Part shown: one piece after another, positions 29,401-38,172 of the stretch
Layout of the letters: every line of letters begins with the position of its first letter
Numbering within the stretch: position 1 is the first letter of the stretch
Source of the DNA: Arthrobacter sp. Alg241-R88
GTDB taxonomy: Bacteria > Actinomycetota > Actinomycetes > Actinomycetales > Micrococcaceae
NCBI RefSeq assembly: GCF_900537115.1
Contig: NZ_UNRG01000002.1
Span: 767,345-831,344 of the forward strand
DNA length: 64,000 nucleotides
Reading direction: 5' to 3'
Position numbers and translations under genes: made by a program
The notes under the pieces: generated by a model
The model's database searches: none
Told to the model about the DNA's origin: nothing
Seen by the model: the letters and a program-made list of their open reading frames with translations, nothing else

Positions 29401-29929
29401 CGGCTGCCTGCACATCCGCCGGTTCCGCTTCGGCGGCAGGGGCGGAGGTCTTCCGGGTGGCGACCCGACGGCGGCGGACGGGCTTCGTTTCGGCGGCCTC
29501 GACGACGGGCTCCCCGGCCGGTACGTCAGAAGTGTCGGCGTCAGCACCGGCAGCGGCCTCGACGCCGGGGGCTGCTTCCGGTTCTGCCGCTGCCGTTTCT
29601 GCCTCTGGGGATTCTGCCTCTGCGGATCCTGCCTCTGGGGCGAAAGCCGGGAGAGGTTCGGCGGTGTCCGCCTTCTTCCGGGCGCGGGTCCGCCGGACGG
29701 GAGCCTTGGCCTCCGGGGCGCCGGAATCGGCAGGTCCGGTACCGGGTGCGCTGACTTCGGGGGCATCGACGCCGGCCGGCGCGCCTTCCGGAGTGCCGGT
29801 TCCGGTGACGTCGGTTTCCGGGATCAGGGCCCCGGCCTTCCGGCGCGTCCTCGTGGCCTTCTTGGGTGCAGCGTCTGCCTCCGTGGCCGCTGCTGCGTCG
29901 TTAACGGCTAAAACTTGTTCATTATCCAT
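26471..29929 (-). CDS. rne: Ribonuclease E/G
   Basis: This endoribonuclease cleaves AU-rich single-stranded RNA in mRNA decay and rRNA/tRNA maturation. The 1152-aa protein has a long N-terminal Ala/Glu/Pro-rich disordered extension with KKATRTRRK-type basic clusters (about residues 1-410). The catalytic core follows: S1 domain with GNVYLGKVQNVLPSMEAAFV, RNase-H-like and DNase-I-like parts with IIVIDFIDM, and the zinc-link CEAC. A C-terminal Ala/Gln/Pro-rich tail follows. This central-core layout fits actinobacterial RNase E. Start ATG 29929 has AGGAG 11 nt upstream; the frame is open to 30043 but that part is not coding-like. Confidence 0.95.
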   Translation of the reverse strand: MDNEQVLAVNDAAAATEADAAPKKATRTRRKAGALIPETDVTGTGTPEGAPAGVDAPEVSAPGTGPADSGAPEAKAPVRRTRARKKADTAEPLPAFAPEAGSAEAESPEAETAAAEPEAAPGVEAAAGADADTSDVPAGEPVVEAAETKPVRRRRVATRKTSAPAAEAEPADVQAAEAPLAEEAGVVAAGKPEPVEAVAAPAAAGAAEVPAADAAAPMETTEEEAAEEEGPAEAASAEQAPAAPSSPFGTLFMEPASPTSVLFQAPDLSTVVRPVPAAVEEADEDDADEIDSEDAGRRRRRGRGRRGRSRTGEREADADLEGGEGADVDTSDDADEESAGQVEEGVTSRRRRRRRRGDQDLELTGGGDDDPPNTVTRVRAPRAVTESAVNNRVTSVKGSTRLEAKKQRRRESRDTGRRRTVITEAEFLARRESVDRQMIVRQRDDRIQIAVLEDGVLAEHFVSKTQQDSLIGNVYLGKVQNVLPSMEAAFVDIGRGRNAVLYAGEVNWEAVNLEGKQRRIENALKSGDTVLVQVTKDPVGHKGARLTSQISLPGRYLVYVPGGSMTGISRKLPDVERNRLKRILKDRLPEQAGVIVRTAAEGASEEELTHDINRLRAQWEGIESQSKSTKILAPELLYGEPDLTIKVVRDVFNEDFSKLIVSGEEAWDTIEAYVTYVAPDLVGRLEKWTKDQDIFAAWRIDEQIHKALERKVFLPSGGSLVIDRTEAMTVVDVNTGKFTGSGGNLEETVTKNNLEAAEEVVRQLRLRDIGGIIVIDFIDMVLESNRDLVLRRMVECLGRDRTKHQVAEVTSLGLVQMTRKRMGTGLLEVFGEQCEACAGRGVVTHDDPVEHRRANIVAAEHHIQRTDSRPEARSEGHRNDAQRVDNNQPGARPDRKRRRGRGGQQPEVAPAAAAAVHVHTVHPDPSDAERHAKAEATRLALANIAAAAHAAHLHDDEVAAAKQAAADQPAAASAAEAAKRDDEARHAAVLTFGGEKVVLPFVEHAEEQQQKPALTLDRLAEAFAHLGQPAPAEDQPEQAEPEQKPVEPVQSAAPVQAPAAAAPAKDYSDHTLEQSRQRRPRRNRSASRAQGAANETTVQHHENVASAGTGHTHEAKAPEPARAGGSIDGNAGTAKPAETPIILGVGVPASEL

Positions 29930-30380
29930 ATGTGGCAACACTCCTGCCCCTGACGTACCGCCACATCCGGCACCCATTGGGGCACATATTGTCAAAACCC
30001 GCAGGCGTTGACAGAAGTCAAGTGGATACCCCCAGGTTCGCACCGGCAGTGGGGTGCGGCAGCCCGTGGGGGCCGGCGGGATGTTCTGAAACCCGTTGTT
30101 CTACGTGCTACAACCAGGTGCCGCTCAATGGAGTCGCGGGAGACTGCGTCGGTGGAACCGATGCCTGCCCTGCTCGTCATTGGCGGTCTTGGGAACAAGC
30201 CACCGGACCGGAGTCCGAATGTGGATCGGCTTCCAGCCACGTTCATTCTCTCATACCCGGGCTAAATCCCGGCGGAGGCAGCACCAAACGCGCTGGCCCC
30301 TCCTCCTCGTCTGGACGGCCCTTCCAGCCTCCGGCGTTACAATCAGGCAAGGAGCACCGGATGAAAAGGACGCCACACCA
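29930..30380. promoter_or_regulatory. Divergent regulatory region of rne and VKOR
   Basis: No complete gene is visible apart from a short upstream ORF. On the plus strand a -10-like TACAAT lies at 30338-30343. On the minus strand TTGACT and TTGACA elements lie near 29992-30021, and TTGAC-agaa-GTCAA at 30008-30021 is an inverted repeat. The long rne leader (80 nt or more) could serve feedback control of RNase E on its own mRNA, as known in other bacteria (inference). Confidence 0.45.
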
Positions 30381-30432
30381 ATGCCCAGCATCTCCCCCCT
30401 CAGCGGCACCCCTGCCCAGGAACGGAGCCTGA
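30361..30432 (+). CDS. 23-codon upstream ORF overlapping the VKOR start (putative leader peptide)
   Basis: The ATG follows an ideal AAGGAG with 6-nt spacing and opens a 23-codon frame (MKRTPHQCPASPPSAAPLPR, then NGA). It overlaps the first 52 nt of the VKOR frame in a different phase. It has a better ribosome-binding site than the VKOR start. It may couple or dampen VKOR translation, or may simply be chance; Pro-rich content could slow ribosomes. Confidence 0.4.
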   Translation: MKRTPHQCPASPPSAAPLPRNGA

Positions 30433-31064
30433 ACCACCACAGCGATCCGGCAGGAAGGGAAGCAGCAACTGTCCCGGCGATGACCCGTAACCGGCCCTTT
30501 GGCTGGCTGCTGGTGATCACGGGGGCCATCGGCTGGCTCGCCTCCGGAACCCTGGTGCTGGAAAAGCTTGCAGTGCTTCAGGATCCCAACCACACCACGG
30601 TGTGCGACGTGAATCCCTGGATTTCCTGCGGCGACGTGATGAAAACATGGCAGAGCTCGCTGTTCGGCTTCCCGAACATGTTCATTGGCATCGTGGCCTT
30701 CGCCGTCATCATCACCGTGGGCATGGCGCTGCTGTCCGGGGCCACCTTTGCCCGCTGGTTTTGGGTGGGCTTACAGACAGGCGTCACGTTGGGCTTTGCC
30801 TTTGTGGTGTGGCTGTGGTCGCAGGCGCTCTACGACATCCACATCCTGTGCCCGTTCTGCATGATTGTCTGGGCGGCCATGATTCCGCTGTTCGTCTGGG
30901 TGACCATCCGGAACGTGACCGCCGGCGTGATTCCGGTTCCGGAAAACGCGGCCCGCGTCCTGGGTGACTCCGGCTGGATCATCACTGCGCTTCTTTACGT
31001 GGCCGTCATCGCCACGATCTTCTTCGCCTTCATCCAGGTTTTCGCCGGAACCTCGGGGTTCTGA
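30381..31064 (+). CDS. Vitamin K epoxide reductase (VKOR) family protein
   Basis: Bacterial VKOR re-oxidises DsbA-type thiol oxidases outside the membrane and passes the electrons to quinone, so it is a DsbB substitute in actinobacteria. The 227-aa protein has about 35 N-terminal polar residues, then four to five helices. The redox centres are CDVNPWISC (first Cys pair, in the loop) and CPFC (active-site CXXC). The first membrane helix is WLLVITGAIGWLASGTLVLE. Start ATG 30381 follows AAAAGGA at longer spacing. A partner thiol oxidase is not in the immediate neighbourhood. A strong terminator follows. Confidence 0.92.
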   Translation: MPSISPLSGTPAQERSLNHHSDPAGREAATVPAMTRNRPFGWLLVITGAIGWLASGTLVLEKLAVLQDPNHTTVCDVNPWISCGDVMKTWQSSLFGFPNMFIGIVAFAVIITVGMALLSGATFARWFWVGLQTGVTLGFAFVVWLWSQALYDIHILCPFCMIVWAAMIPLFVWVTIRNVTAGVIPVPENAARVLGDSGWIITALLYVAVIATIFFAFIQVFAGTSGF

Positions 31065-31087
31065 CCCTGCCCCCAAACTCCGAGGAG

Positions 31088-31134
31088 TGACAGATAAGGC
31101 CGATGTTCTTCATGAACATCGGCCTTATCTGTCA
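31088..31134. terminator. Bidirectional terminator between VKOR and ndk
   Basis: A perfect 21-bp stem (31088-31108 with 31114-31134) with a 5-nt loop sits between the convergent genes. It is one of the longest perfect hairpins in the window; there is no marked T-run. Confidence 0.8.
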
Positions 31135-31145
31135 TACCGGTGAAG

Positions 31146-31565
31146 CTACGCCTGGAACCAGATCTTGATCTCGCGCTCAGCGGAATCGGTGGAGTCGGAG
31201 CCGTGGACCAGGTTCTGCTGGACCTTCAGGCCCCAGTCGCGGCCGAAGTCGCCGCGGATGGTGCCGGGCGCTGCCGTGGTGGGGTCGGTGGTGCCGGCCA
31301 GGGAGCGGAAGCCTTCGATGACGCGGTGGCCTTCGAAGATGGCTGCCACCACAGGGCCGGAGAGCATGAATTCCACCAGGGGCTCGTAGAAGGGCTTGCC
31401 TACGTGCTCCTCGTAGTGCTGCTCCAGCAGCTCACGTGAGGCGTCTACCTTCTTCAGCTCGGCCAGGGTGTAGCCCTTGGCTTCGATCCGGGCCAGGATG
31501 GCCCCGGTGAGGTTGCGGGCGACGCCGTCGGGCTTGATCAGGACGAGGGTGCGCTCAGTAGTCAC
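31146..31565 (-). CDS. ndk: Nucleoside diphosphate kinase
   Basis: Ndk transfers phosphate from NTPs to NDPs through a phospho-histidine. The 139-aa protein begins [19 protein letters not shown] and holds the active-site string NLVHGSDS with the catalytic His. The GTG start has GGAG 6 nt upstream. It is the last gene of the ileS-folC-DUF4233-ndk operon. Length and motifs are standard. Confidence 0.97.
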   Translation of the reverse strand: MTTERTLVLIKPDGVARNLTGAILARIEAKGYTLAELKKVDASRELLEQHYEEHVGKPFYEPLVEFMLSGPVVAAIFEGHRVIEGFRSLAGTTDPTTAAPGTIRGDFGRDWGLKVQQNLVHGSDSTDSAEREIKIWFQA

Positions 31566-31619
31566 AACTGCTCCAATGCGTTGGTAAGGGATTTCGGGTC
31601 AAGTCTACGGGGACTTTGT

Positions 31620-32087
31620 TTACGGGGATGGAGGCTGCTGGCCGGGCCGGGCGGCCTGGTCCGGATGGGCGGCTTCCCATTCTGCCTGCTCGCGGGCCCG
31701 CTGCCCGGCTTCCCGGTCCAGCCGGATTCCGGTGCGGATCCCGTACCACCAGGCCACAGCGAACAGGCCGCCCACCAGGAACATGGCCGGCTCGAAGATG
31801 CCGGTGAGGATCAGGACGAGCTGAAGGATCCACCCGAGCCCGATGCCCCAATGCTTGGTGAGGAAGGCGCACGCGAGGATCATCACGACGCTCAGGGCGA
31901 TGCCAACGCCGAGGATAACCGCAGGCGGGAACTCCCCGCGGCGCAGCCCGAACACGGCGAGCGTGGCAAAAAACATCACGAAGGCTTCCAGGAGCAGCAC
32001 CGTGGAAGCGAACAGCACCTTGGTGGAGCGGCGTTTTTTGGGCATGCCAGGCCGCCATTCGCGCTGGGCCTTGGTCAGCTTGGCCAT
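31620..32087 (-). CDS. DUF4233 membrane protein
   Basis: The 155-aa protein has a basic N-terminus and about four membrane helices (VLFASTVLLLEAFVMFFATL, ILGVGIALSVVMILACAFL, and two more), ending in a charged Glu/Pro/Gln-rich tail. DUF4233 proteins sit between folC and ndk in many actinobacteria, and this gene starts 3 bp after folC. It has a GGAGG site. The function is unknown; co-transcription with folC and ndk is the only hint. Confidence 0.85.
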   Translation of the reverse strand: MAKLTKAQREWRPGMPKKRRSTKVLFASTVLLLEAFVMFFATLAVFGLRRGEFPPAVILGVGIALSVVMILACAFLTKHWGIGLGWILQLVLILTGIFEPAMFLVGGLFAVAWWYGIRTGIRLDREAGQRAREQAEWEAAHPDQAARPGQQPPSP

Positions 32088-32090
32088 CGC

Positions 32091-33449
32091 CTACGCCTCC
32101 GTCTTCCCGAGCAGGATCCGCGCCTCGGCCACCAGGGTGATGGAACCGGTCACCAGCACGCCGCCGGAAAGGTCGTCGTTTGCCTCGGCGCGTTCCACGG
32201 CCCACTCCAGGGCGTCGTCGAGCTTCTCCGCGACGTGCACGTTGTCCTCGCCGAAACCGAGGTCGATGGCGAGCTCTGCGAGTTCAGTAGCAGGGACGGC
32301 ACGCGGGGAGTTCGATTGGGTGAAGCAGTACTCCTCAGCCATCCCGCCGAGGGACTCCTTGAGCTGGCGGAGGATCTCCTCGGCGTCCTTCTCCTTGAGG
32401 ATCCCCACCACCGGGACCAGCCTGGTGAAGGTGAAGGCCTCCTGGAGGGCCGCTGCGGACACTTTGACGCCGTCGGGGTTGTGGGCGGCGTCAACCACAA
32501 TGGTGGGTGCCGTGCGCACCACCTCAAGCCGGCCCGGGGACGTGACCTCGGCGAAGCCTTCCTGCAGGACCTCGAATCCGAGTTCCTTTTCCCCGCCGAA
32601 GAACGCTTCGAGTGCAGCCACTGCCACTGCCGCATTCTGCCCCTGGTGGGCTCCATGAAGCGGCACGAGCAGATCCGTGTAGCGCCCCGCAATGCCCTGG
32701 ATGGTGACCATCTGGCCGCCCACCGCCACGGTCCTCGATTCGACGCCGAACTCCACTCCCTCGAACTTGAAGGGCACGCCCACGTCCTTGGCCTTCTCCA
32801 GCAGGACCTGGGCTGCGTCCAGCGGCTGGGCGGCGCTGATGAGGTAGCCGCCAGGTTTGATGATGCCGGCTTTTTCGTAGGCGATGTCCTCGGTGGTGTC
32901 ACCGAGGAGGTCAGTGTGGTCCAGGGAGATGGGGGTGACCACCGAAACCTGCCCGTCCCCCACATTGGTGGCATCCGTGATGCCGCCCAGGCCCACTTCG
33001 ATGACCGCCACGTTGACGGGCTGGTCGGCGAAGATCGCAAAGCCCAGGATGGTGAGGCATTCGAAGTACGTGAGGCGCGGCTGCCCGTCGGCCTCCAGCT
33101 CCGAGTCCACAATCTGCAGGTACGGGCGGATTTCGTCCCAGATCCGGACGAACGTCTCATCCGATACCGGGTGCCCGTCAATACTGATGCGTTCGGTGAC
33201 CTTGGACAGGTGCGGGCTGGTGTACCGCCCTGTGCTCAGGCCGTGGGCCCGTAGGACCGATTCGATCATGCGGGCGGTGGACGTCTTGCCGTTCGTTCCG
33301 GTGACGTGGATGATCGGGAAGGCCTTGTTCGGCTCCCCCAGCACGTCCATCGCCCGGAACAGCGGGGCAAGCCGCGGTTCCATCTTGTTTTCCGGCGCCC
33401 GGCCCAGCAGTTCGGCGTAGACGCTCTCTACGGAAAATTCGTCAGTCAT
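32091..33449 (-). CDS. folC: Folylpolyglutamate synthase / dihydrofolate synthase
   Basis: FolC adds glutamate to dihydropteroate and to folates, keeping folates in the cell and making the polyglutamates that MetE and MetF use. The 452-aa protein has the ATP loop HVTGTNGKTSTARMIE, SPHLSKVTERISIDG (folate-binding region), and the C-terminal DAAHNPDG motif of Mur-ligase-type enzymes. It lies 3 bp after ileS and is coupled to it. Confidence 0.96.
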   Translation of the reverse strand: MTDEFSVESVYAELLGRAPENKMEPRLAPLFRAMDVLGEPNKAFPIIHVTGTNGKTSTARMIESVLRAHGLSTGRYTSPHLSKVTERISIDGHPVSDETFVRIWDEIRPYLQIVDSELEADGQPRLTYFECLTILGFAIFADQPVNVAVIEVGLGGITDATNVGDGQVSVVTPISLDHTDLLGDTTEDIAYEKAGIIKPGGYLISAAQPLDAAQVLLEKAKDVGVPFKFEGVEFGVESRTVAVGGQMVTIQGIAGRYTDLLVPLHGAHQGQNAAVAVAALEAFFGGEKELGFEVLQEGFAEVTSPGRLEVVRTAPTIVVDAAHNPDGVKVSAAALQEAFTFTRLVPVVGILKEKDAEEILRQLKESLGGMAEEYCFTQSNSPRAVPATELAELAIDLGFGEDNVHVAEKLDDALEWAVERAEANDDLSGGVLVTGSITLVAEARILLGKTEA

Positions 33450-33452
33450 GGA

Positions 33453-36400
33453 TTATGCCTCTACTTTTTCGACGGCGATCTGCGGCTCGGTGCCATCGCC
33501 GCTGGAATGCAGGCCAAGCTCCACGGTGAGGGTTTCGCTGACAATCAGGCCTTCATGGGCTTTCAAAGCGTCCACCACATCCTGGGCCGCGGTGATGCTG
33601 GTGCGGATCCGGTCGCTGACATTCAGTCCGGCATCCTTGCGTGCCTGCTGGATGGAACGGACCATGTCACGGGCCAGGCCTTCGGCCTCCAGCTCCGGGG
33701 TGACCTCGGTGTTGAGGACCACGAACCCTCCCCCGGGCAATACTGCGACAGCCAACGATGCAGTGGCGCTGCCGCTCTCAGACTCCGCCACTACTGTCTC
33801 CAGTGTGTACTCCTGCGGTTCCAGCTGGAGCCCGCCTGAAACGACGACATCGTCGCCGTTGATATTTTGGACGGACCAGTCACCGGACTTGGCGCCCTTG
33901 ATGGCGGCCTGGACGTTCTTGCCCAGGCGCGGACCGGCAGCGCGGGCGTTGACCACCAGCTTCTGCTGGATCCCGAACTCCTCCGGGGAGGCCGTGGCTG
34001 CATCCAGCAGGCGGACCGAACGGAGGTTGAGTTCATCGGCCACGACGGCGGCGAAACCGCCCAGCGCGTCAGCACCGGGTGCCACGACCGTGAGTTCCTG
34101 CAGCGGCAGGCGGACGCGGAGGTTCGCTGCCTTGCGGAGCGAGGAACCGGTGGAGCAGATCTGCTGGACCTTGTCCATGGCCTGCACCAGGTCGGGGTTG
34201 GCCGGGAACAGGTCCGCATCCGGCCAGTCGGCCAGGTGCACGGAGCGGCCGCCGGTGAGACCGCGCCAGATTTCCTCGGAGACCAGCGGCAGGAGGGACG
34301 CCGCTACGCGGGTAACTGTTTCCAGTGCGGTGAACAGGGCGTCGAACGCGTCCTTGTCCTCGTCGAAGAACCGCTGCCGGCTCCGGCGGACGTACCAGTT
34401 GGTGAGCATGTCCAGGTAGCTGCGCAGTTCATCGCAGGCCCCGGAGATGTCGTAGGTGTCCAGCTGCGCGGTCATGTTCCGCACCAGTTCGCCGGTGTTG
34501 GCCAGCAGGTACTGGTCCAGCGTGTCAGCGTAGCCGTCGTAGCGGAGCTTCGCGTCGTAGCCTTCCCCGCCGTTGGAGGCGTTGGTGTAGAGCGTGAAGA
34601 AGCTGTACACGTTCCACAGCGGCAGGATCACCTGGCGGACGCCGTCGCGGATTCCCTGTTCGGTGACCACCAGGTTGCCGCCCCGGAGGATGGGGCTGGA
34701 CATCAGGAACCAGCGCATGGCGTCCGAGCCGTCGCGGTCCAGCACCTCGGAGACGTCCGGGTAGTTGCGCAGGCTCTTGGACATCTTCTGTCCGTCCGAA
34801 CCGAGCACGATGCCGTGGCTGATGACGTTGCGGAAGGCCGGCCGGTCGAACAGGGCCGTGGAGAGGATGTGCAGCATATAGAACCAGCCGCGGGTCTGGC
34901 CGATGTACTCCACGATGAAGTCGGCCGGGTTGTGGGTATCAAACCAGGCTTCGTTCTGGAACGGGTAGTGCACCTGGCCGTACGGCATAGAGCCGGAGTC
35001 GAACCAGACGTCCAGCACGTCCTCGACGCGGCGCATCACCGATTGACCCTCTTCGGGGGTGCGGGGATCGTCCGGGTTGGGCCGGGTCAGTTCGTCGATG
35101 AACGGCCGGTGCAGGTCCACCTGGCCGTCCTTGTTCAGCGGGAGCCGGCCGAAGTCCGCCTCGATCTCGGCGAGTGAGCCGTACACGTCGGTGCGGGGGT
35201 ATTCGGGGTCGCTGGACTGCCACACGGGGATGGGGCTGCCCCAATAGCGGTTGCGGCTGATGGACCAGTCGCGGGCGTTCTCCAACCACTTGCCGAACTG
35301 GCCGTCCTTGACGTTGCCGGGGATCCAGTTGATCGCCTGGTTCAACTCGGACATCCGGTCCTTGAACTTGGTGACCTCCACGTACCAGGAGGACACGGCC
35401 CGGTAGATCAGCGGGTTGCGGCACCGCCAGCAGTGCGGGTAGCTGTGCTCGTAGCTGGCCTGGCGCACCAGGCGGCCCTGGGCGCGCAGCACCTGGGTGA
35501 TGGGCTTGTTGGCTTCGAAGACCTGCAGCCCCACGATTTCGTGCAGGTCGCCGTGCTTGAAGAGCGGGAGGAATTTGGCGCCCTCGTCGACGGACAGGAT
35601 CACCGGGATGCCGGCCTCTTCGCAGACCTTCTGGTCATCCTCGCCGTAGGCAGGTGCCTGGTGGACGATGCCGGTGCCGTCCGTGGTGGTGACGTAATCG
35701 GCAACGAGGATCCGCCAGGCGTTCTCCATGCCGTATTTTTCGTTGTCGGCGAAGTCCTGCCACAGCGGCCGGTAGGCCAGGCCTTCCAGTTCCGCGCCCG
35801 TGTGGGTGGACACGACGGCGGCCTGTGCTGCCTCGAAATCGTCGTAGCCCAGGTCCTTGGCGTAGCTGGCGAGCAGGTCCGCGGCGAGCAGGAAGCTGCC
35901 GCTGACGGGTGCGTCCGCGGAGGCGGCCTTGATGCCGTTCGGGCCGGCGGGCAGCACGGCGTAGGTGATGGAAGGGCCGACGGCGAGCGCGGCGTTGGTG
36001 GGAAGGGTCCAGGGCGTGGTGGTCCAGGCGAGCGCCTGGACGCCGTCGAGCTGCCGGGACAGTTCGGACTCCCCTGCGGTGATGGGGAAGGTCACCGTGA
36101 CGGTCTGGTCCTGGCGGTTCTTGTAGACGTCGTCATCCATGCGCAGTTCGTGGTTGGAAAGGGGGGTTTCGTCTTTCCAGCAGTACGGCAGTACACGGTA
36201 GCCGTTGTAGGTCAGGCCCTTTTCGTGGAGCTGCTTGAACGCCCAGAGGACCGACTCCATGTACTCGACATTGAGGGTCTTGTAGTCGTTGTCGAAGTCC
36301 ACCCAGCGTGCCTGCCGGGTGACGTAGCTGCGCCATTCGTCGGCATACTTCATCACGGAAGCGCGGCAGGCGTCGTTGAACTTGTCGATGCCCATGGCTT

Positions 36401-36800
36401 CGATCTGGGTCTTGTCCGTCATGCCCAACTGCTTCATGGCTTCCAGCTCTGCCGGCAACCCATGGGTGTCCCAGCCGAAGCGCCGCTCCACGCGCTTGCC
36501 GCGCTGGGTCTGGTAGCGGCCCACGAGGTCCTTGGCGTATCCGGTCAGCAGGTGGCCGTAGTGCGGCAGGCCGTTGGCGAACGGCGGGCCGTCGTAGAAC
36601 ACGAACTCGTTGCTGCCTGGTTCACCGCCGGGGGCGTCCGCGCTGCGCTGGTCGATGCTGGCCTGGAAGGTGCCGTCCTGGTCCCAGTATTTGAGGATGC
36701 GCTCTTCGATTTCCGGGAACTTCACGGAAGCGGACACACCCGCGTTGCGGCTGGAAGAGGTGCCACTGGTAGAGGCTGAGGCCTTGGGGTAATACGTCAT
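33453..36800 (-). CDS. ileS: Isoleucyl-tRNA synthetase
   Basis: IleS charges tRNA-Ile. The 1115-aa protein has the ATP-site signature [15 protein letters not shown] (HIGH motif), the editing domain including [11 protein letters not shown], and KMSKS in [11 protein letters not shown]. Long C-terminal helical and RNA-binding regions follow. The ATG at 36800 is chosen because the ribosome-binding site CAGGATG at 36813-36807 is its SD and part of the leader switch; the ATG at 36809 lies inside that site. A T-box leader precedes it. The operon continues with folC. Confidence 0.97.
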   Translation of the reverse strand: MTYYPKASASTSGTSSSRNAGVSASVKFPEIEERILKYWDQDGTFQASIDQRSADAPGGEPGSNEFVFYDGPPFANGLPHYGHLLTGYAKDLVGRYQTQRGKRVERRFGWDTHGLPAELEAMKQLGMTDKTQIEAMGIDKFNDACRASVMKYADEWRSYVTRQARWVDFDNDYKTLNVEYMESVLWAFKQLHEKGLTYNGYRVLPYCWKDETPLSNHELRMDDDVYKNRQDQTVTVTFPITAGESELSRQLDGVQALAWTTTPWTLPTNAALAVGPSITYAVLPAGPNGIKAASADAPVSGSFLLAADLLASYAKDLGYDDFEAAQAAVVSTHTGAELEGLAYRPLWQDFADNEKYGMENAWRILVADYVTTTDGTGIVHQAPAYGEDDQKVCEEAGIPVILSVDEGAKFLPLFKHGDLHEIVGLQVFEANKPITQVLRAQGRLVRQASYEHSYPHCWRCRNPLIYRAVSSWYVEVTKFKDRMSELNQAINWIPGNVKDGQFGKWLENARDWSISRNRYWGSPIPVWQSSDPEYPRTDVYGSLAEIEADFGRLPLNKDGQVDLHRPFIDELTRPNPDDPRTPEEGQSVMRRVEDVLDVWFDSGSMPYGQVHYPFQNEAWFDTHNPADFIVEYIGQTRGWFYMLHILSTALFDRPAFRNVISHGIVLGSDGQKMSKSLRNYPDVSEVLDRDGSDAMRWFLMSSPILRGGNLVVTEQGIRDGVRQVILPLWNVYSFFTLYTNASNGGEGYDAKLRYDGYADTLDQYLLANTGELVRNMTAQLDTYDISGACDELRSYLDMLTNWYVRRSRQRFFDEDKDAFDALFTALETVTRVAASLLPLVSEEIWRGLTGGRSVHLADWPDADLFPANPDLVQAMDKVQQICSTGSSLRKAANLRVRLPLQELTVVAPGADALGGFAAVVADELNLRSVRLLDAATASPEEFGIQQKLVVNARAAGPRLGKNVQAAIKGAKSGDWSVQNINGDDVVVSGGLQLEPQEYTLETVVAESESGSATASLAVAVLPGGGFVVLNTEVTPELEAEGLARDMVRSIQQARKDAGLNVSDRIRTSITAAQDVVDALKAHEGLIVSETLTVELGLHSSGDGTEPQIAVEKVEA

Positions 36801-36806
36801 TCTCGA

Positions 36807-37087
36807 CATCCTGGGTTGAGCTTGGCGAACTGCCGGCTTGCGCCGGACAGTTCCGTTCAGGATGCGAGGACGGCTGCCGTGGTGTCCTCCGGACCCCACG
36901 CTGACCGCGGTACCACCTCACTTACCGGCGCCGCCAGTTCCTTGGGAACGTGACTGCTCCGGCCTCTCATTACTGCTGTGACGGGCTTACCCGTCCGGTT
37001 CTACTGACGGTCCCCGCTGTGAGGCGGTTGGCGCGTTCTTCCGGAAGCTCACCGGTGATAGCCGGGTCATAGCCACTTTCGAGTCTA
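36807..37087 (-). promoter_or_regulatory. T-box leader controlling ileS translation
   Basis: The minus-strand leader has an isoleucine specifier ATC at 37059-37057 in GGCTATCACCGGTGAGC, followed by CCGGAAGAAC. It then carries the T-box AGGTGGTACCGCGG at 36918-36905. Near the gene, CATCCTG (36864-36858) is a perfect complement of CAGGATG (36813-36807), the SD. This is the layout of the translational ileS T-boxes of actinobacteria: uncharged tRNA-Ile would free the SD. The TAGACT at about 37090 is a likely -10. The pairing is seen; the mechanism follows the known class. Confidence 0.9.
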
Positions 37088-37149
37088 CTATTTCCGCGGC
37101 GCCCAATGCCATTCCCGGCAGCGGGGCTGACGCAGGGAATGCTGTTGCC

Positions 37150-37155
37150 TAGACT
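37150..37155 (+). promoter_or_regulatory. -10-like hexamer for a leaderless transcript (EEP protein)
   Basis: TAGACT ends 6 nt before the ATG at 37162; there is no Shine-Dalgarno. Confidence 0.5.
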
Positions 37156-37161
37156 CGCCTC

Positions 37162-38172
37162 ATGACAGCTTCCGTCCGCCCCGCCGGAGGGACGCGCACA
37201 GCCGCTGTGTCCCGCTGGCTGTTCCTTCCCGCGGCCCTGCCGGTGGCGGTGATGTCGGTCTTCCGCGCTTTGCCGGCGGAATGGCCGGTGCTTGTGGTGC
37301 AGCTGCTGGCCTTTACGCCGTGGCTTGCGGTGCCGGCAACAGCATCACTTGTCCTGGCTTTTTTGGGGCGGAGCCGCTGGCAGCGGGTAGTGGTATTGGT
37401 CTTGATTGGGTGCCAGTCGTTCTGGCTCTTCCCCTTGGACATCCGGCAACCTGCCGCGGAAGCTGCCGAAACCACCACCAGGTTCGTTGCCATGACCATC
37501 AATGCGGAGGTGGGTGGTGCCGAGGCAAACGACATCGTTGCCCTGGTCCGCGACCGGCACGTGGACCTGCTGGTGGTGGAGGAGTACACACCGGATCTGG
37601 CAACCAGGCTGTCCGCCTCAGGGCTGGACGGACTGCTTCCGCACCGGGTTTCCCATCCCAAAGACGGGGCCGGCGGGAGCGCTATCTATTCCTCCTTCGG
37701 ATTGAGGGAGGCCGGCGTGCTGCCGGTTACCCAGTTCACCATGCCGGTTGCCAGCCTTGACCTCGGCGATGCCCTGGATGGTGCAGCCCTGCGGGTGGTG
37801 GCCGTACACGCTGTAGCACCGGTGGGGGACGGAGTGGAGAAGTGGCGCAGTGACCTCAGGGAACTTGCCCGGATCGATACCGGTTCCGGACCGCTGCTGC
37901 TGGCCGGCGATTTTAATGCGACCTATGACCACGGGGAGTTCCGCAGCCTGCTGGACGGCTCCACCGGCCGCCGCAAGCTGGTGGATGTGGCATCGGCGCT
38001 GGGAAGCCGGTTGGTCCCCACATGGCCAACGCGGGGGTACCTGCTTCCCGGCGTCACGCTGGACCACCTGGTCACCAGCCCGGATCTTGCGGGGCGGGAC
38101 TACTCGGTTCATCGGATCCGTGGGACCGACCACGCGGCAGTGGTGGCAACCCTTGAAGTCAGGGCTCCCTAG
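37162..38172 (+). CDS. Membrane-anchored endonuclease/exonuclease/phosphatase-family protein
   Basis: The 336-aa protein has about three N-terminal membrane helices (to about residue 90) and then an exported EEP domain. It shows FVAMTINAEVGG, LVVEEYTPD, the catalytic LLLAGDFNATYDH, and the C-terminal RGTDHAAVVA His motif. The family includes phosphodiesterases, nucleases and sphingomyelinase-like enzymes; the substrate is unknown. It probably acts outside the membrane. It is divergent from ileS and convergent with an SDR gene, whose stop shares the sequence CTAG with its own. Confidence 0.85.
   Translation: MTASVRPAGGTRTAAVSRWLFLPAALPVAVMSVFRALPAEWPVLVVQLLAFTPWLAVPATASLVLAFLGRSRWQRVVVLVLIGCQSFWLFPLDIRQPAAEAAETTTRFVAMTINAEVGGAEANDIVALVRDRHVDLLVVEEYTPDLATRLSASGLDGLLPHRVSHPKDGAGGSAIYSSFGLREAGVLPVTQFTMPVASLDLGDALDGAALRVVAVHAVAPVGDGVEKWRSDLRELARIDTGSGPLLLAGDFNATYDHGEFRSLLDGSTGRRKLVDVASALGSRLVPTWPTRGYLLPGVTLDHLVTSPDLAGRDYSVHRIRGTDHAAVVATLEVRAP

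Noticed and set aside
28305..30011. 568-codon open frame antisense to the RNase E gene
   Set aside because: It is a low-complexity Ser/Ala-rich shadow of the Ala/Glu-rich coding strand.
31581..33254. 557-codon plus-strand frame across DUF4233 and folC
   Set aside because: It is a shadow of two recognised genes; the translated product has no family features.
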